The notes below the pieces were generated by a model. That model did no database searches. It was not told the DNA's origin and saw only the letters and a list, made by a program, of their open reading frames with translations. Shown in pieces: positions 1-10,624 of a DNA stretch of 64,000 nucleotides (positions are counted from its first letter, which is position 1; every line of letters begins with the position of its first letter). This DNA is from Burkholderiaceae bacterium (GTDB taxonomy: Bacteria > Pseudomonadota > Gammaproteobacteria > Burkholderiales > Burkholderiaceae_E): assembly GCA_021463505.1 (NCBI GenBank), contig JAJTYR010000009.1, positions 17,275 to 81,274 of the forward strand, written 5' to 3'. The position numbers and the translations under genes are program-made.

Positions 1-1060
1 GGCTCGCGCGCCGCCGTCGCCGCCCGATCGGGTTGGAGGCGGACAGCATCGCGCGCGTCCTGAGGAACGAAAACAGGATTGCGCCGATCAGGACCATCGA
101 GCCGATGGCCCACCAGAACCCCGACTCCGCATGCAGCCCGGGGATGAATTCGAAGTTCATCCCGAACACGCCAGTGATCAGCGTCAGCGGCAGGAACACC
201 GCGGTGATCGCGGTGAGCGTGCGCATCACCTCGTTGGTGCGGTATGCGGTGGCCGAGAAGTGCAGTTGCACGGCGCTCTCGACCGACGATTCGAGGCGGC
301 GTGCGTGATGCAGCACACGGTGGATGTGGCCGACGATGTCGGCCGTGCGCACCTGCAGTGCGTCGTCGAGCGCGTGCAGGTCGTGGGGCTCGCCCGCCTG
401 GCGCTCGGTGCGCTCGAGACGCTCGTCGCGCCACTCCTGCAGCGCGTCGAGTTGTTCCTCGCAGAGATCCTGCAGCCGCCGCGCTTCGCGTCGCGACTCG
501 AGCAGTTCGTACCAGTCGCGGAACGGCCGGCGCGGGTCGAGCAACTGGCGCTGACGCCGTTCGAACTGCTCGCTCAGCGGCTGACGCAGGTCGAGGTAAC
601 GATCGACCATGCCGTTGAGGAGCCTCAGCATCAGTTCCTCGGGCAGCGCCGGCAGTCGTGCACGTCCGCCGGCCAGCAGCCGGTCGCGGATCGTCGAGAC
701 CGGCCGGTTGTCGGGGGCGCGCACCGTGACCAGCACGCGCGGGAACACGAAGAACACCGCGGGGCGCGTCTTCACGCGGATCACGCCGGACGGCTCGATC
801 GTGTCGGTGCGCATCGCCAGTCCGCGGAAGACGATCATTTCATATTCGTTGGTCGAATCGAAATACGACGGATGGGCCGGGTTCTCGGCGTCGAGCAGGT
901 GATCCTCGAAGACGCCGACTCCCGTGAGTTGCTGCACCGGCGCGGTCCAGGCCCGGCCGTCCTCGTAACTGCAGTCGCACCAGACGAAGCCCCGCTCGGG
1001 CAGTGCCGCCACCTCGTCGAAGACGGTGGCGCCATCGGGCCGGACGATCACGAACTGCAT
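1..1060 (-). CDS. corA: CorA-family divalent cation (Mg2+/Co2+) transporter, 3' end cut by window edge
   Basis: The frame opens at ATG (1060) and runs off the left edge after 353 codons, so nearly the whole protein is present. The long N-terminal part is soluble and rich in charged helices. Near the end is the family signature GMNF, read as GVFGMNFEFIPGLH, between two hydrophobic membrane segments; the frame then enters an Arg-rich tail. In CorA proteins the GMN loop sits at the mouth of a pentameric inner-membrane channel that takes up Mg2+ (also Co2+ or Ni2+). The gene lies 47 bp downstream of hemB on the same strand and is probably cotranscribed with engB-hemB. The stop codon is not visible. 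A ZntB-like export role cannot be excluded, because both share the GMN motif. Confidence 0.9.
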   Translation of the reverse strand, partial: MQFVIVRPDGATVFDEVAALPERGFVWCDCSYEDGRAWTAPVQQLTGVGVFEDHLLDAENPAHPSYFDSTNEYEMIVFRGLAMRTDTIEPSGVIRVKTRPAVFFVFPRVLVTVRAPDNRPVSTIRDRLLAGGRARLPALPEELMLRLLNGMVDRYLDLRQPLSEQFERRQRQLLDPRRPFRDWYELLESRREARRLQDLCEEQLDALQEWRDERLERTERQAGEPHDLHALDDALQVRTADIVGHIHRVLHHARRLESSVESAVQLHFSATAYRTNEVMRTLTAITAVFLPLTLITGVFGMNFEFIPGLHAESGFWWAIGSMVLIGAILFSFLRTRAMLSASNPIGRRRRRAS

Positions 1061-1107
1061 CGCGCGCGCTGCGACCGGGTTTGCGGTGAAGCTGCGGCGG
1101 CGCCGGC

Positions 1108-2834
<1,727 letters not shown>

Positions 2835-2884
2835 GCTGGCGAAGCGGGCGCGAACACGCCCGGGAATCCGGTGCGGCGATCGGA

Positions 2885-2914
2885 ATGACCGCAACTGAGC
2901 ACGTATTGTACAAT
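2885..2914. promoter_or_regulatory. Divergent promoter region, engB / cytochrome c4
   Basis: The perfect 10-bp palindrome ATTGTACAAT (2905-2914) supplies a TACAAT -10 hexamer on each strand. On the plus strand TACAAT (2909-2914) has ATGACC 18 bp upstream as a possible -35, giving a leader of about 45 nt to the cytochrome gene. On the minus strand I see no good -35. This is the only AT-rich stretch in the 133-bp gap. It is inferred from sequence only. Confidence 0.5.
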
Positions 2915-2967
2915 TCGTCGTTTGTGTCGGGCGCCTCCCGCGGCCCGGCGTTTCCCGGGTTTGCCCC

Positions 2968-3624
2968 ATGCTCCGAGCCAGACCGTTCGCCGCAGTCTTC
3001 GCTTCACTCGTCGTGCTCGCCGGCGGCGCCTTCGCACAGGCGCCCGCAGCTGGCAGGGAGCCGGCGCGCCCCGACCTCGAGCGCGGCGCACAGGTTGCCC
3101 GGGAGGTCTGCGCTGCCTGCCACGGCGCCGATGGCAACAGTGGCACGCCGGCCAACCCGAAGCTGGCCGCACAGCACGCCGGCTACCTCGTCAAGCAACT
3201 CGGGAACTTCAAGGTGAAGGCCGGCGCCGAGAAGGCGGAACGCGCCAGCGCGATCATGGCCGGATTCGCCGCGATGCTCTCCGATGCCGACGTTCGCAGC
3301 GTCTCTGCATACTTCGCGTCGCAGGCATTGAAACCGGCGGTCGCGAAGAACAGGGATTTCGTCGAACTCGGCCAGCGCATCTACCGCGGCGGCATCGCCG
3401 CGAAGGGCGTGCCGGCCTGCGCAGGCTGCCACGGCCCGGCGGGTGCCGGCATCCCGGTCGAGTACCCGCGGTTGCAGGGTCAATACGCCGAGTACACCGA
3501 GACGCAACTGGTGGCGTTCCGGCAGGGCGAGCGCGCCAATAGCGCCATGATGCGCAGCATCGCCGAGCGCCTGTCCGATGGCGAGATCAAGGCGGTGTCC
3601 GACTACATCGCCGGCCTGCGCTGA
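2968..3624 (+). CDS. Diheme cytochrome c4, periplasmic
   Basis: 218 residues with a typical Sec signal peptide (hydrophobic stretch 8-22, cleavage likely after AFA at 23). Two similar c-type heme domains follow, with CAACH at 48-52 and CAGCH at 151-155. Length and the two-domain layout fit cytochrome c4, a periplasmic electron carrier between the bc1 complex and terminal oxidases such as the cbb3 enzyme encoded at 27-32 kb. The start has no clear ribosome-binding site, but the signal peptide fits. msrP follows after 92 bp on the same strand, so readthrough into msrPQ is possible. Membrane-anchored versions exist, but here the signal peptide looks cleavable. Confidence 0.92.
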   Translation: MLRARPFAAVFASLVVLAGGAFAQAPAAGREPARPDLERGAQVAREVCAACHGADGNSGTPANPKLAAQHAGYLVKQLGNFKVKAGAEKAERASAIMAGFAAMLSDADVRSVSAYFASQALKPAVAKNRDFVELGQRIYRGGIAAKGVPACAGCHGPAGAGIPVEYPRLQGQYAEYTETQLVAFRQGERANSAMMRSIAERLSDGEIKAVSDYIAGLR

Positions 3625-3716
3625 CGGCGAACGTCCCCGCGCCGGTGCTGCCGGCGCGACCCGCGTGGCAAGGCGCGCGAACGGCCCTGCGGCCCATTGC
3701 CCGAAAGGAGCGCGTC

Positions 3717-4700
3717 ATGCTGGTTCGCGTCCGTGATGCCGAGGTTCCGCTGCCGTCGGAGATCACGCCGCGCGTTCTGCACGAGAACCGGCGCTCGGTG
3801 CTGAAGGCGGCCGCCGCCGGCCTCGCAGCCTGGTCCGCATCGACGATCGTCGATGCGGCACCCGCTGGCGTCGGCCCACCGGGGGTGCCAGGTGCCACGC
3901 GGTTGCAGGGTCGTACCAGCGCGCTGTCCACGATGGAGCGGCCCACGCCCTACAAGGACGTCGTCGGCTACAACAACTTCTACGAGTTCGGCACCGGCAA
4001 GGACGATCCCGCCGCCTGGGCGGGATCGCTTCGGGTGCGCCCCTGGACCGTGGAGGTCGACGGCGAGGTCGCGCGGCCACGCGTCTTCGACATCGACGAA
4101 CTGCTCGCGCTCGCGCCGCTCGAAGAGCGCATTTACCGGCTGCGCTGCGTCGAGGGCTGGTCGATGGTCATCCCGTGGATCGGCTATCCGTTTGCCGAAC
4201 TGATGAAGCGCGTCGAACCCACCGCGCGCGCGAGGTATGTCGAGTTCGTGACGCTCGCCGACGCCGGGCAGATGCCCGGCCTGCGCTCTTCGGTGCTGGC
4301 CTGGCCGTACGTCGAGGGCCTGCGCATCGACGAGGCCGCGCACGCGCTGACGTTGCTTGCCGTCGGCCTGTACGGCGAGGTGCTGCCGAAGCAGAATGGC
4401 GCGCCGGTGCGCGTCGTCGTGCCCTGGAAGTACGGTTTCAAGAGTGGCAAGTCGCTGGTGCGGATCCGTTTCGTCGAGAAGCAGCCGCAGACCAGCTGGA
4501 ACCTCGCCGCTCCGCGCGAGTACGGCTTCTATTCGAACGTCAATCCGCAGGTGAGCCACCCGCGCTGGTCGCAGGCCACCGAGCGGCGCATCGGCGAGGA
4601 CGGCTTCCTGCAGCGCAAGCGGGCGACGCTGATGTTCAACGGCTATGCCGGCCAGGTGGCGTCGTTGTATGCCGGCATGGATCTGCGCAAGGCGTTCTGA
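3717..4700 (+). CDS. msrP: Protein-methionine-sulfoxide reductase, molybdenum catalytic subunit MsrP (YedY)
   Basis: MsrP is a periplasmic molybdopterin enzyme that reduces methionine sulfoxide in envelope proteins damaged by oxidants. The 327-residue product starts at ATG 3717, preceded by AAAGGAG. A twin-arginine signal is visible ([17 protein letters not shown], Arg25-Arg26), as expected for a folded cofactor protein exported by Tat. The SUOX-fold molybdenum ligand is probably Cys144 in [15 protein letters not shown]. The YedY-like C-terminus ends in [10 protein letters not shown]. It lies 19 bp before msrQ, its usual membrane partner, and downstream of a periplasmic cytochrome c4. Confidence 0.95.
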   Translation: MLVRVRDAEVPLPSEITPRVLHENRRSVLKAAAAGLAAWSASTIVDAAPAGVGPPGVPGATRLQGRTSALSTMERPTPYKDVVGYNNFYEFGTGKDDPAAWAGSLRVRPWTVEVDGEVARPRVFDIDELLALAPLEERIYRLRCVEGWSMVIPWIGYPFAELMKRVEPTARARYVEFVTLADAGQMPGLRSSVLAWPYVEGLRIDEAAHALTLLAVGLYGEVLPKQNGAPVRVVVPWKYGFKSGKSLVRIRFVEKQPQTSWNLAAPREYGFYSNVNPQVSHPRWSQATERRIGEDGFLQRKRATLMFNGYAGQVASLYAGMDLRKAF

Positions 4701-4719
4701 GTCGCCGCAGCGTCGCGCA

Positions 4720-5397
4720 ATGCGCGATCGCGCCACCGGGAGGGCATCGCTCGCGCAACCGTCGCCGCGTGCGCTGGCACGCATCCGGGCGGCGGTCTTC
4801 GTCGCGGGCCTGCTGCCGTTGCTGCGCCTGCTGGTGCTGGGCCCTGCGGATGCACTGGGTGCCAATCCGGTCGAGTTCGTCACCCGTTCCACGGGCACCT
4901 GGACGCTGGTGATGCTGTGCATCACGCTGTCGGTGACGCCGCTGCGTCGGCTGTCGGGCTGGTCCTGGCTGGCGCGGCTGCGACGCATGTCCGGCCTGTA
5001 CGCGTTCTTCTACGCGCTGCTGCACTTCACCACCTGGGTGTGGTTCGACCAGTGGTTCGATCCTGCCTCGATGATCGCCGACGTCGTCGATCGCCCGTTC
5101 GTCACCATCGGCTTCACGGCCTTCGTGCTGATGCTGCCGCTGGCGGCAACCTCGACGCGCGCCATGATGCGGCGACTCGGCAGCCGCTGGCAGGCGTTGC
5201 ACCGGCTCGTCTACGCGGTGGCCGTGCTCGCGGTGGTGCACTTCTGGTGGCACAAGGCCGGCAAGAACGACCTGGCCGAACCGATGATCTACGCCAGCGT
5301 GGTTGCGCTGCTGCTCGGGTTCCGGGCGCTGCGGCAGATCGCGCGTCGCGCGTCCCCGGGCGCGTCAGCGCGGCAGGCGCCTCTCGAGCGCGAATAG
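4720..5397 (+). CDS. msrQ: Heme-binding membrane subunit MsrQ (YedZ)
   Basis: A 225-residue inner-membrane protein with about six hydrophobic segments. It belongs to the ferric-reductase-like transmembrane family. Candidate heme b ligands are His102 (LLHFTTW), His161 (ALHRLVY), and His174/His178 (VVHFWWHK). It passes electrons from the quinone pool or flavin reductase to MsrP. ATG 4720 was chosen because upstream codons overlap msrP. The 3' end overlaps the convergent lysA by 33 bp. I see no strong ribosome-binding site, so coupling to msrP translation is likely. Confidence 0.93.
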   Translation: MRDRATGRASLAQPSPRALARIRAAVFVAGLLPLLRLLVLGPADALGANPVEFVTRSTGTWTLVMLCITLSVTPLRRLSGWSWLARLRRMSGLYAFFYALLHFTTWVWFDQWFDPASMIADVVDRPFVTIGFTAFVLMLPLAATSTRAMMRRLGSRWQALHRLVYAVAVLAVVHFWWHKAGKNDLAEPMIYASVVALLLGFRALRQIARRASPGASARQAPLERE

Positions 5398-6627
5398 CGA
5401 CTCGACCGATTCGCGCTCGCGCACCAGGTGCGCGTGGCTGCCGTCGACGATCACCTCCGCGGCGCGCGGACGCGTGTTGTAGTTCGAGGACATCGTCATG
5501 CCGTAGGCACCCGCAGAGGCGATCGCCAGCAGGTCGCCCTCGGCGAGCGCGAGCCTGCGCCCGCGCGCGAGCCAGTCACCGGATTCGCACACCGGGCCGA
5601 CGATGTCGTAGACCTGCGCCGGGCCGGCGCCGCGCGCCTCGACCGGCAGCACGTCGTGCCAGGCCTCGTAGAGGGCCGGGCGCATCAGGTCGTTCATGGC
5701 GGCGTCGACGATTGCGAAACGGCGCTCCGCGTTGCTCTTCAGGTACTCGACGCGCGTGAGCAGCACGCCCGCATTGCCGACGATCGAGCGTCCGAACTCG
5801 AAGACCAGCCCGCAGGAGGCGCCGCGCGGGTGCCGGTCGACGCGCTCGAAAATCGCGTGAAACAGCGCCTCGCGTGACGGCGGTTCTTCGTCGGCGTAGC
5901 GGATGCCCAGACCGCCTCCGAGATCGAGGTGCTTCAGGGTGATGCCTTCGGCGTCGAGCGCATCGACCAGTTCGAGCAATTTGTCGAGCGCGGCGAGGAA
6001 TGGCTCGATGCTCGTGATCTGCGAGCCGATATGGCAATCGATGCCGATCACCTCGATGTTCGGCAGGCGCACTGCCGTGCGATAGGCGTCGAGGGCGGCG
6101 TCGTGCGCGATGCCGAACTTGTTCTCGCGCAGCCCGGTGGAGATGTACGGATGCGTGCCCGCATCGACGTCGGGATTGACGCGCAACGAAACCGGGGCGC
6201 GCTGGCCGAGCGCGCCGGCTACCCGGTCCAGGCGCAGCAGTTCGCTCTCCGACTCGACGTTGAAGCAGCGCACACCTGCCCCGAGTGCCATGCGCATCTC
6301 GGATTCCCGCTTGCCGACGCCCGAAAACACCACGCGCGACGGGTCACCGCCGGCGGCCAGCACCCGCATCAACTCTCCGCCCGAGACGATGTCGAAGCCC
6401 GCGCCCTCGCGGGCGAGCAGGTCGATCACCGCGAGGTTGGAGTTCGCCTTCAGTGCAAAGCAGACGAGCACGTCACGCTTGCGCGCGGCACGCCGGAATT
6501 CGTCGAACGCGTCGATGATCGCGCGCCTGGAATAGACGTAGGTCGGGGTGCCGAAGCGCTCGGCGATGCCTGACAGCGGCAGGTCTTCGACCAGCAGCGA
6601 GTCACCGCGGTAATGGAAGGTGTTCAT
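5365..6627 (-). CDS. lysA: Diaminopimelate decarboxylase
   Basis: LysA removes CO2 from meso-diaminopimelate to give L-lysine, the last step of the pathway. It is a PLP enzyme with a fold type III alanine-racemase-like barrel. The 420-residue product has PLP Lys60 in VCFALKANSN, the glycine loop HLDLGGGLGI, and the CESGD motif in GPVCESGDWLA, with an intact C-terminal domain. The start is ATG 6627; an earlier in-frame ATG at 6669 would overlap the lptM end. It follows lptM by 22 bp. The arrangement lptM-lysA is widespread in proteobacteria. Its tail overlaps msrQ on the other strand. Confidence 0.97.
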   Translation of the reverse strand: MNTFHYRGDSLLVEDLPLSGIAERFGTPTYVYSRRAIIDAFDEFRRAARKRDVLVCFALKANSNLAVIDLLAREGAGFDIVSGGELMRVLAAGGDPSRVVFSGVGKRESEMRMALGAGVRCFNVESESELLRLDRVAGALGQRAPVSLRVNPDVDAGTHPYISTGLRENKFGIAHDAALDAYRTAVRLPNIEVIGIDCHIGSQITSIEPFLAALDKLLELVDALDAEGITLKHLDLGGGLGIRYADEEPPSREALFHAIFERVDRHPRGASCGLVFEFGRSIVGNAGVLLTRVEYLKSNAERRFAIVDAAMNDLMRPALYEAWHDVLPVEARGAGPAQVYDIVGPVCESGDWLARGRRLALAEGDLLAIASAGAYGMTMSSNYNTRPRAAEVIVDGSHAHLVRERESVESLFALERRLPR

Positions 6628-6649
6628 CGGAACCGGATGCCTGGCAGGT

Positions 6650-6859
6650 TCAGTGGCGCGGCGTCGCAACCGCGGCGAACGCCTCGGGATTCACGGCGAG
6701 TTTCTTCTTCGGCTGGGAGTCCGGCAGGTACAGCGGCCCGCGCTGGCCGCACGCCGCCAGCAGCACCAGCACCACAGCAGCCGCGGCGACCGCGACGAAT
6801 CGCCCCGGCGCGCGCCGCCGCGGGGCCGCGCGCGCGATGCACTGGCCGGCCGTGCGCAC
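6650..6859 (-). CDS. lptM: LPS translocon maturation chaperone LptM (YifL-like small lipoprotein)
   Basis: A 69-residue lipoprotein with signal segment FVAVAAAAVVLVLLAAC and lipobox cysteine Cys37. It is followed directly by GQRGPLYLP, the conserved signature of LptM/YifL. In Escherichia coli LptM helps disulfide maturation of LptD in the outer-membrane LPS translocon; the same role here is inferred. Translation probably starts at GTG 6859, which directly abuts the mrcA stop (TGAGTG), so it may be coupled to mrcA. The position next to lysA is the normal family neighbourhood and supports the call. Confidence 0.9.
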   Translation of the reverse strand: MRTAGQCIARAAPRRRAPGRFVAVAAAAVVLVLLAACGQRGPLYLPDSQPKKKLAVNPEAFAAVATPRH

Positions 6860-9202
6860 TCAGAACACCTGGTTGCGGATGAGGTCGGCGTCGACCCCCG
6901 CGGCCACGCCGTCTTCGGAGACGCCGAGCGAGGCAATGCCCTGGCCCGGTTGCGTCTCGGCGTAATAGTACTCATCGTCGATGCGCACGATTCCCGGCGG
7001 CGGTTGCCTGTCCTCTTCGGGCTGGCCTGCGAGCGCAGTGGCCATGTAGTCGATCCAGATCGGCAGCGCCAGCCCGCCGCCGGTCTCGCGGTCGCCGAGC
7101 TTGTGCGGCTGATCGAATCCGACCCACGCAACCGCGGCAACGCGCGGGCTGTAGCCGGCGAACCAGGCGTCGACCGAGTCGTTCGTGGTACCGGTCTTGC
7201 CGGCGAGATCGCCGCGCTTGAGCACCCGTGCACGCGTTGCCGTGCCCATGCGCACGACGTCGCGCAGCATGCTGTCCATCAGGAACGCGTTGCGGGCGTC
7301 GATCGCGCGCAACGCATCGTCGCCGGCCTGCCCCGGGTGCGCGCTGGCGAGCAGACGGCCGTTGACGTCGGTGATGCGCGCCACCAGGTAGGGCTCGATC
7401 CGGTAGCCGCCGTTGGCGAACACGATGATTGCGCGTGCCATCTGCCAGGGAGTGACCGAGCCGGCGCCGAGTGCCATCGTGAGGAACGGCGGGATGCGTT
7501 CGGGATCGAAGCCGAAGCGCGAAACGTAATCCTGTGCATACTGGGGACCGATCGCTTCGAGCAGGCGGATCGACACCATGTTCTTGGACTTCGCCAGCGC
7601 GGTGCGCATGCGCATCGGTCCCTCGAACTTGCCGTCGTAATTCTTCGGGTCCCAGAGCTGTCCGCCGGTGCGCGCAGGATCGATCAGCACCGGTGCGTCG
7701 TTGATCACCGTGCTGGTCATGAAGCCCTTCTCGAGCGCGGCCGAGTAGATGAACGGCTTGAAGCTCGAACCGGGCTGGCGCCAGGCCTGCGTGACCCGAT
7801 TGAACTTGTTGCGCTCGAAGTCGAAGCCGCCGACCAGCGCCCGAACCGAACCGTCGTGGGTGTCGAGCCCCACCAGCGCGGCCTGTACTTCGGGCAACTG
7901 GCCGATGGCATAGCCGCCCTTGCCGGTTCGGACGATGCGCACCACCGCGCCGCGTTGCAGTTTCCGTGAAGCCGGCGCGCGTGCGCTCAGCGCGGAGGCG
8001 ACGAACCGCAGGTCGTCGCCGGTGATCTCGATCGAGCTGCCGCGTCCCCGGGAGACCACCACCCGCTTCGGCTCGGCCGACAGGACGACTGCAGCGAGGA
8101 AGTGGCCGATGTCGTCGTTGTCACCGATCGACGCCTCGACCACGTCCTCGGCTGCCGCCGCCTCGGCCGGCAGGTCGAGCATGCGCTCCGGACCGCGGAA
8201 GCCGTGCCGCCGGTCGTAGTCGAGCACGCCCTGCTCGAGCGCCTCGTTGGCGGCGCGCTGGTCGGCGGCCATGATCGTCGTGTAGATCTTGAGCCCCGCC
8301 GAATAGATCTCCTCGCGATACAGTTCGAACGCCAGTTGCCGGGCGAGTTCGGCCGCGTAGGGTGCGTGGACCGGGTAGTCGGCGTGCGGCGGCACGAACG
8401 TGAGCGGCTGGGCGAGCGCTGCGGTGTACTCGGCCTCGGAGAGAAAGCCGTTGTCGCGCATGCGCCCGAGGATGTAGCGCTGCCGCTCGATCGCCCGCTT
8501 CGGATTGACCATCGGATTGAAGCGCGACGGCGCCTTCGGCAGCCCGGCCAGCACCGCCGCCTCCGCCGCGCCGAGCTTCGCGAGCGGCTTGCCGAAGTAG
8601 GTCTGCGAGGCCGCCGCGAATCCGTACGAACGCTTTCCGAGGTAGATCTGGTTCAGGTACAGCTCGAAGATCTGCTGCTTCGTCAGGTTGTCCTCGATAC
8701 GCAACGCCAGCAGGATCTCGACGATCTTGCGCGTGTAGGTGCGCTCGGACGACAGGAAGAACTCGCGGGCCAGCTGCATCGTGATCGTGCTGGCGCCCTG
8801 CTCGGTGCCGCCGGCCACCAGGTTGACCAGCGCGGCGCGCGCCACACCGATCGGATCGACGCCCATGTGCTCGAAGAAGCGCGCGTCTTCGGCCGCCAGT
8901 ACTGCGTTCTTCACCACCTGCGGCACGTCCTCGATGTGCACGAAGGTGCGGCGCTCCTCGCCGAATTCTCCGATCAGCTGACCGTCGGCGGTGTAGACCC
9001 GCAACGGAATCCGCGGCCGGTAGTCGAGCATCGCGTCGAGCGGCGGCAGACGATCGTTGACCAGCACCAGCGCCAGCGCGACGAGCAGCCCGCCGGCGAC
9101 TGCAACGACCAGCGGAATCGCGAGCGCGGCGAGACCCAGGTGAACCCAGTTCGTGCTCGAGCCGTGCCTGTTGCGCGGGCGGCGTTTCGTCGTGTCGTTC
9201 AT
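6860..9202 (-). CDS. mrcA: Penicillin-binding protein 1A, bifunctional transglycosylase/transpeptidase
   Basis: A 780-residue class A PBP that polymerises and cross-links peptidoglycan. It has a cytoplasmic basic tail, one membrane anchor (about 22-50), and a GT51 domain with catalytic Glu in AAEDARFFEHMGVDP (Glu105) and QGASTITMQLAR. The PBP-OB region is intact. The transpeptidase domain carries SSFK (479-482), SKN (539-541) and KTGTT (669-673). ATG 9202 starts the normal N-terminus; an earlier ATG at 9349 would add 49 residues without family features. A TATAAA-like -10 for this strand lies at 9240-9245. Divergent from pilM, as in many beta- and gammaproteobacteria. Confidence 0.97.
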   Translation of the reverse strand: MNDTTKRRPRNRHGSSTNWVHLGLAALAIPLVVAVAGGLLVALALVLVNDRLPPLDAMLDYRPRIPLRVYTADGQLIGEFGEERRTFVHIEDVPQVVKNAVLAAEDARFFEHMGVDPIGVARAALVNLVAGGTEQGASTITMQLAREFFLSSERTYTRKIVEILLALRIEDNLTKQQIFELYLNQIYLGKRSYGFAAASQTYFGKPLAKLGAAEAAVLAGLPKAPSRFNPMVNPKRAIERQRYILGRMRDNGFLSEAEYTAALAQPLTFVPPHADYPVHAPYAAELARQLAFELYREEIYSAGLKIYTTIMAADQRAANEALEQGVLDYDRRHGFRGPERMLDLPAEAAAAEDVVEASIGDNDDIGHFLAAVVLSAEPKRVVVSRGRGSSIEITGDDLRFVASALSARAPASRKLQRGAVVRIVRTGKGGYAIGQLPEVQAALVGLDTHDGSVRALVGGFDFERNKFNRVTQAWRQPGSSFKPFIYSAALEKGFMTSTVINDAPVLIDPARTGGQLWDPKNYDGKFEGPMRMRTALAKSKNMVSIRLLEAIGPQYAQDYVSRFGFDPERIPPFLTMALGAGSVTPWQMARAIIVFANGGYRIEPYLVARITDVNGRLLASAHPGQAGDDALRAIDARNAFLMDSMLRDVVRMGTATRARVLKRGDLAGKTGTTNDSVDAWFAGYSPRVAAVAWVGFDQPHKLGDRETGGGLALPIWIDYMATALAGQPEEDRQPPPGIVRIDDEYYYAETQPGQGIASLGVSEDGVAAGVDADLIRNQVF

Positions 9203-9466
9203 GCGCCCATCCCTGGCGCCCGCATTGCCGTGGCCGGATTTTATACGCATCGCTGGCCGACGCCCGGCGCGGTGACGCGACACGGCAATGCGTGTCTGCG
9301 TGCAGGAATGCAACAACGTGCATCCACACCGTACGACCGCCTCGATCAACCGCCGATGCTGCGCTGGCAGGCCGATCCTGCCGGATGGTCGATGCCGTAC
9401 GACGGATGGGGCCGGGTCGTCGCCAAGCCGCGCAGAAAAGGCCGTACATTAAATCGAGCTTGCCCC

Positions 9467-9495
9467 TTGCATCTACAGTAAATTGTAGAAATAAT
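9467..9495 (+). promoter_or_regulatory. Candidate pilM operon promoter with inverted repeat in the spacer
   Basis: TTGCAT (9467-9472) and AATAAT (9490-9495) are separated by 17 bp and resemble sigma-70 -35/-10 elements, giving a start near 9502. The spacer contains an inverted repeat TCTACA-6-TGTAGA (9472-9477 / 9484-9489), which could be an operator. Predicted by eye only. Confidence 0.4.
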
Positions 9496-9499
9496 CCGT

Positions 9500-9527
9500 A
9501 AATCCTTAGATCGTAAGGATTTTTTTG
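9500..9527 (+). terminator. AT-rich hairpin with T tract in the pilM leader (attenuator-like)
   Basis: AAATCCTTA (9500-9508) pairs perfectly with TAAGGATTT (9514-9522) around the loop GATCG, and the T run continues to 9527. It has intrinsic-terminator shape on the plus strand only, and ends 14 bp before the pilM GTG. No plus-strand gene lies upstream for it to terminate. It is therefore either a leader attenuator, a 5'-end stabilising hairpin, or the end of an unseen short transcript. Confidence 0.5.
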
Positions 9528-9541
9528 AATCGAGGCATTCC

Positions 9542-10624
9542 GTGGCGGTGATTCCATCGAATCTGTTTCGCAGGGCCGCACCACCGCTGGTCGGCATCGA
9601 CCTGAGCGCTTCGAGCGTGAAGGTGGTCGAACTGCAGCAAGGACAGCGCGCGCCGATGCGCCTGGAGCGCTATGCGATCGAACCGCTGGAACGTGGTGCG
9701 ATCGTCGACGGCAACATCGAGAAGGCCGAAGCGGTCGCCGAGACGCTGCAGCGCGCGTTGCGCAAATGCGGCAGCCGCGCGCGCGAGGCGGCGCTTGCGC
9801 TTCCGTCGGGGGCGGTGATCACCAAGAAGATCATGCTGCCAGCCGGGCTGCACGAGGAGGACTACGAACTCCAGGTCGAGACCGAGGCCAGCCAGTACAT
9901 CCCGTTTCCGATCGAGGAGGTGAACCTCGACTTCCAGGTGCTCGGTCCCGCCAGCCGGGCCGAGGGCGAAGTCGACGTGCTGCTGGCGGCGTCGCGCAAG
10001 GAGAAGGTCGACGACCGGGTGGCCGTGGCCGAGATGGCCGGCCTGCGCCCGGTGGTGATGGATGTGGAGCCCTACGCGTTGCGCACCGCGGTCGACCACG
10101 TGATCGAGTTCCTGCCGAACAAGGGCCAGGGACAGATCATCGCGGTCTTCTCGATCGGCCAGACGATCACGTACCTGACGGTGGTGCTGAACCGCCAGAC
10201 GATCTTCGAGCGCGAGCAGGTCTTCGGCGGGCACCAGCTCACGCAGGACCTGGTGCGACTGTACGGACTGACGCCCGAGGAGGCCGAGATCAAGAAGCGC
10301 ACCGGCGACCTGCCCGACAACTACCAGCGTGACCTGCTGCAGCCGTTCGTCGAACAGGCGGCGACCGACATGGGGCGCGCATTGCAGTTCTTCTTCACCT
10401 CGACACCGTACACGCGCGTCGACCAGATCTATCTCGCCGGCGGCTCTTCGGTGGTGCCGGGCCTGGCCGAGGCGGTGGCACAGCGCACGCAGGTACCCGC
10501 CGAGGTGCTCAGCCCGTTCCAGGGCATGGAGCTTGCAGGCACGGTGCGCGAGCGCCAGCTGCGCGCTGACGCGCCCTCGCTGCTGGTGGCCGCCGGCCTG
10601 GCGATGCGGAGGTTCGACGCATGA
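9542..10624 (+). CDS. pilM: Type IV pilus inner-membrane platform protein PilM (actin-like)
   Basis: A 360-residue cytoplasmic actin-like ATPase-fold protein. It begins with a family-typical N-terminus LVGIDLSASSVKVVEL (phosphate-1 loop) and has a C-terminal ILAGGSS-like phosphate-2 motif read as IYLAGGSSVVPGL. PilM binds the N-terminal tail of PilN and links the cytoplasmic motor ATPases to the alignment subcomplex. The start is GTG 9542, placed just after the leader hairpin. Its last codons overlap pilN by 4 bp (ATGA). First gene of a tight five-gene pilMNOPQ operon. Confidence 0.96.
   Translation: MAVIPSNLFRRAAPPLVGIDLSASSVKVVELQQGQRAPMRLERYAIEPLERGAIVDGNIEKAEAVAETLQRALRKCGSRAREAALALPSGAVITKKIMLPAGLHEEDYELQVETEASQYIPFPIEEVNLDFQVLGPASRAEGEVDVLLAASRKEKVDDRVAVAEMAGLRPVVMDVEPYALRTAVDHVIEFLPNKGQGQIIAVFSIGQTITYLTVVLNRQTIFEREQVFGGHQLTQDLVRLYGLTPEEAEIKKRTGDLPDNYQRDLLQPFVEQAATDMGRALQFFFTSTPYTRVDQIYLAGGSSVVPGLAEAVAQRTQVPAEVLSPFQGMELAGTVRERQLRADAPSLLVAAGLAMRRFDA

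Larger units (their letters stand above)
9203..9541. other. 339-bp intergenic region between divergent mrcA and pilM
   Basis: I see no gene here. The mrcA side holds a possible minus-strand -10, TATAAA (9245-9240), without a good -35. The pilM side (about 9440-9530) is unusually AT-rich for this genome. It carries an inverted repeat, a candidate promoter and a hairpin with a T tract, listed separately. The stretch between, 9270-9430, is ordinary GC-rich sequence in which I find nothing. Confidence 0.7.
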
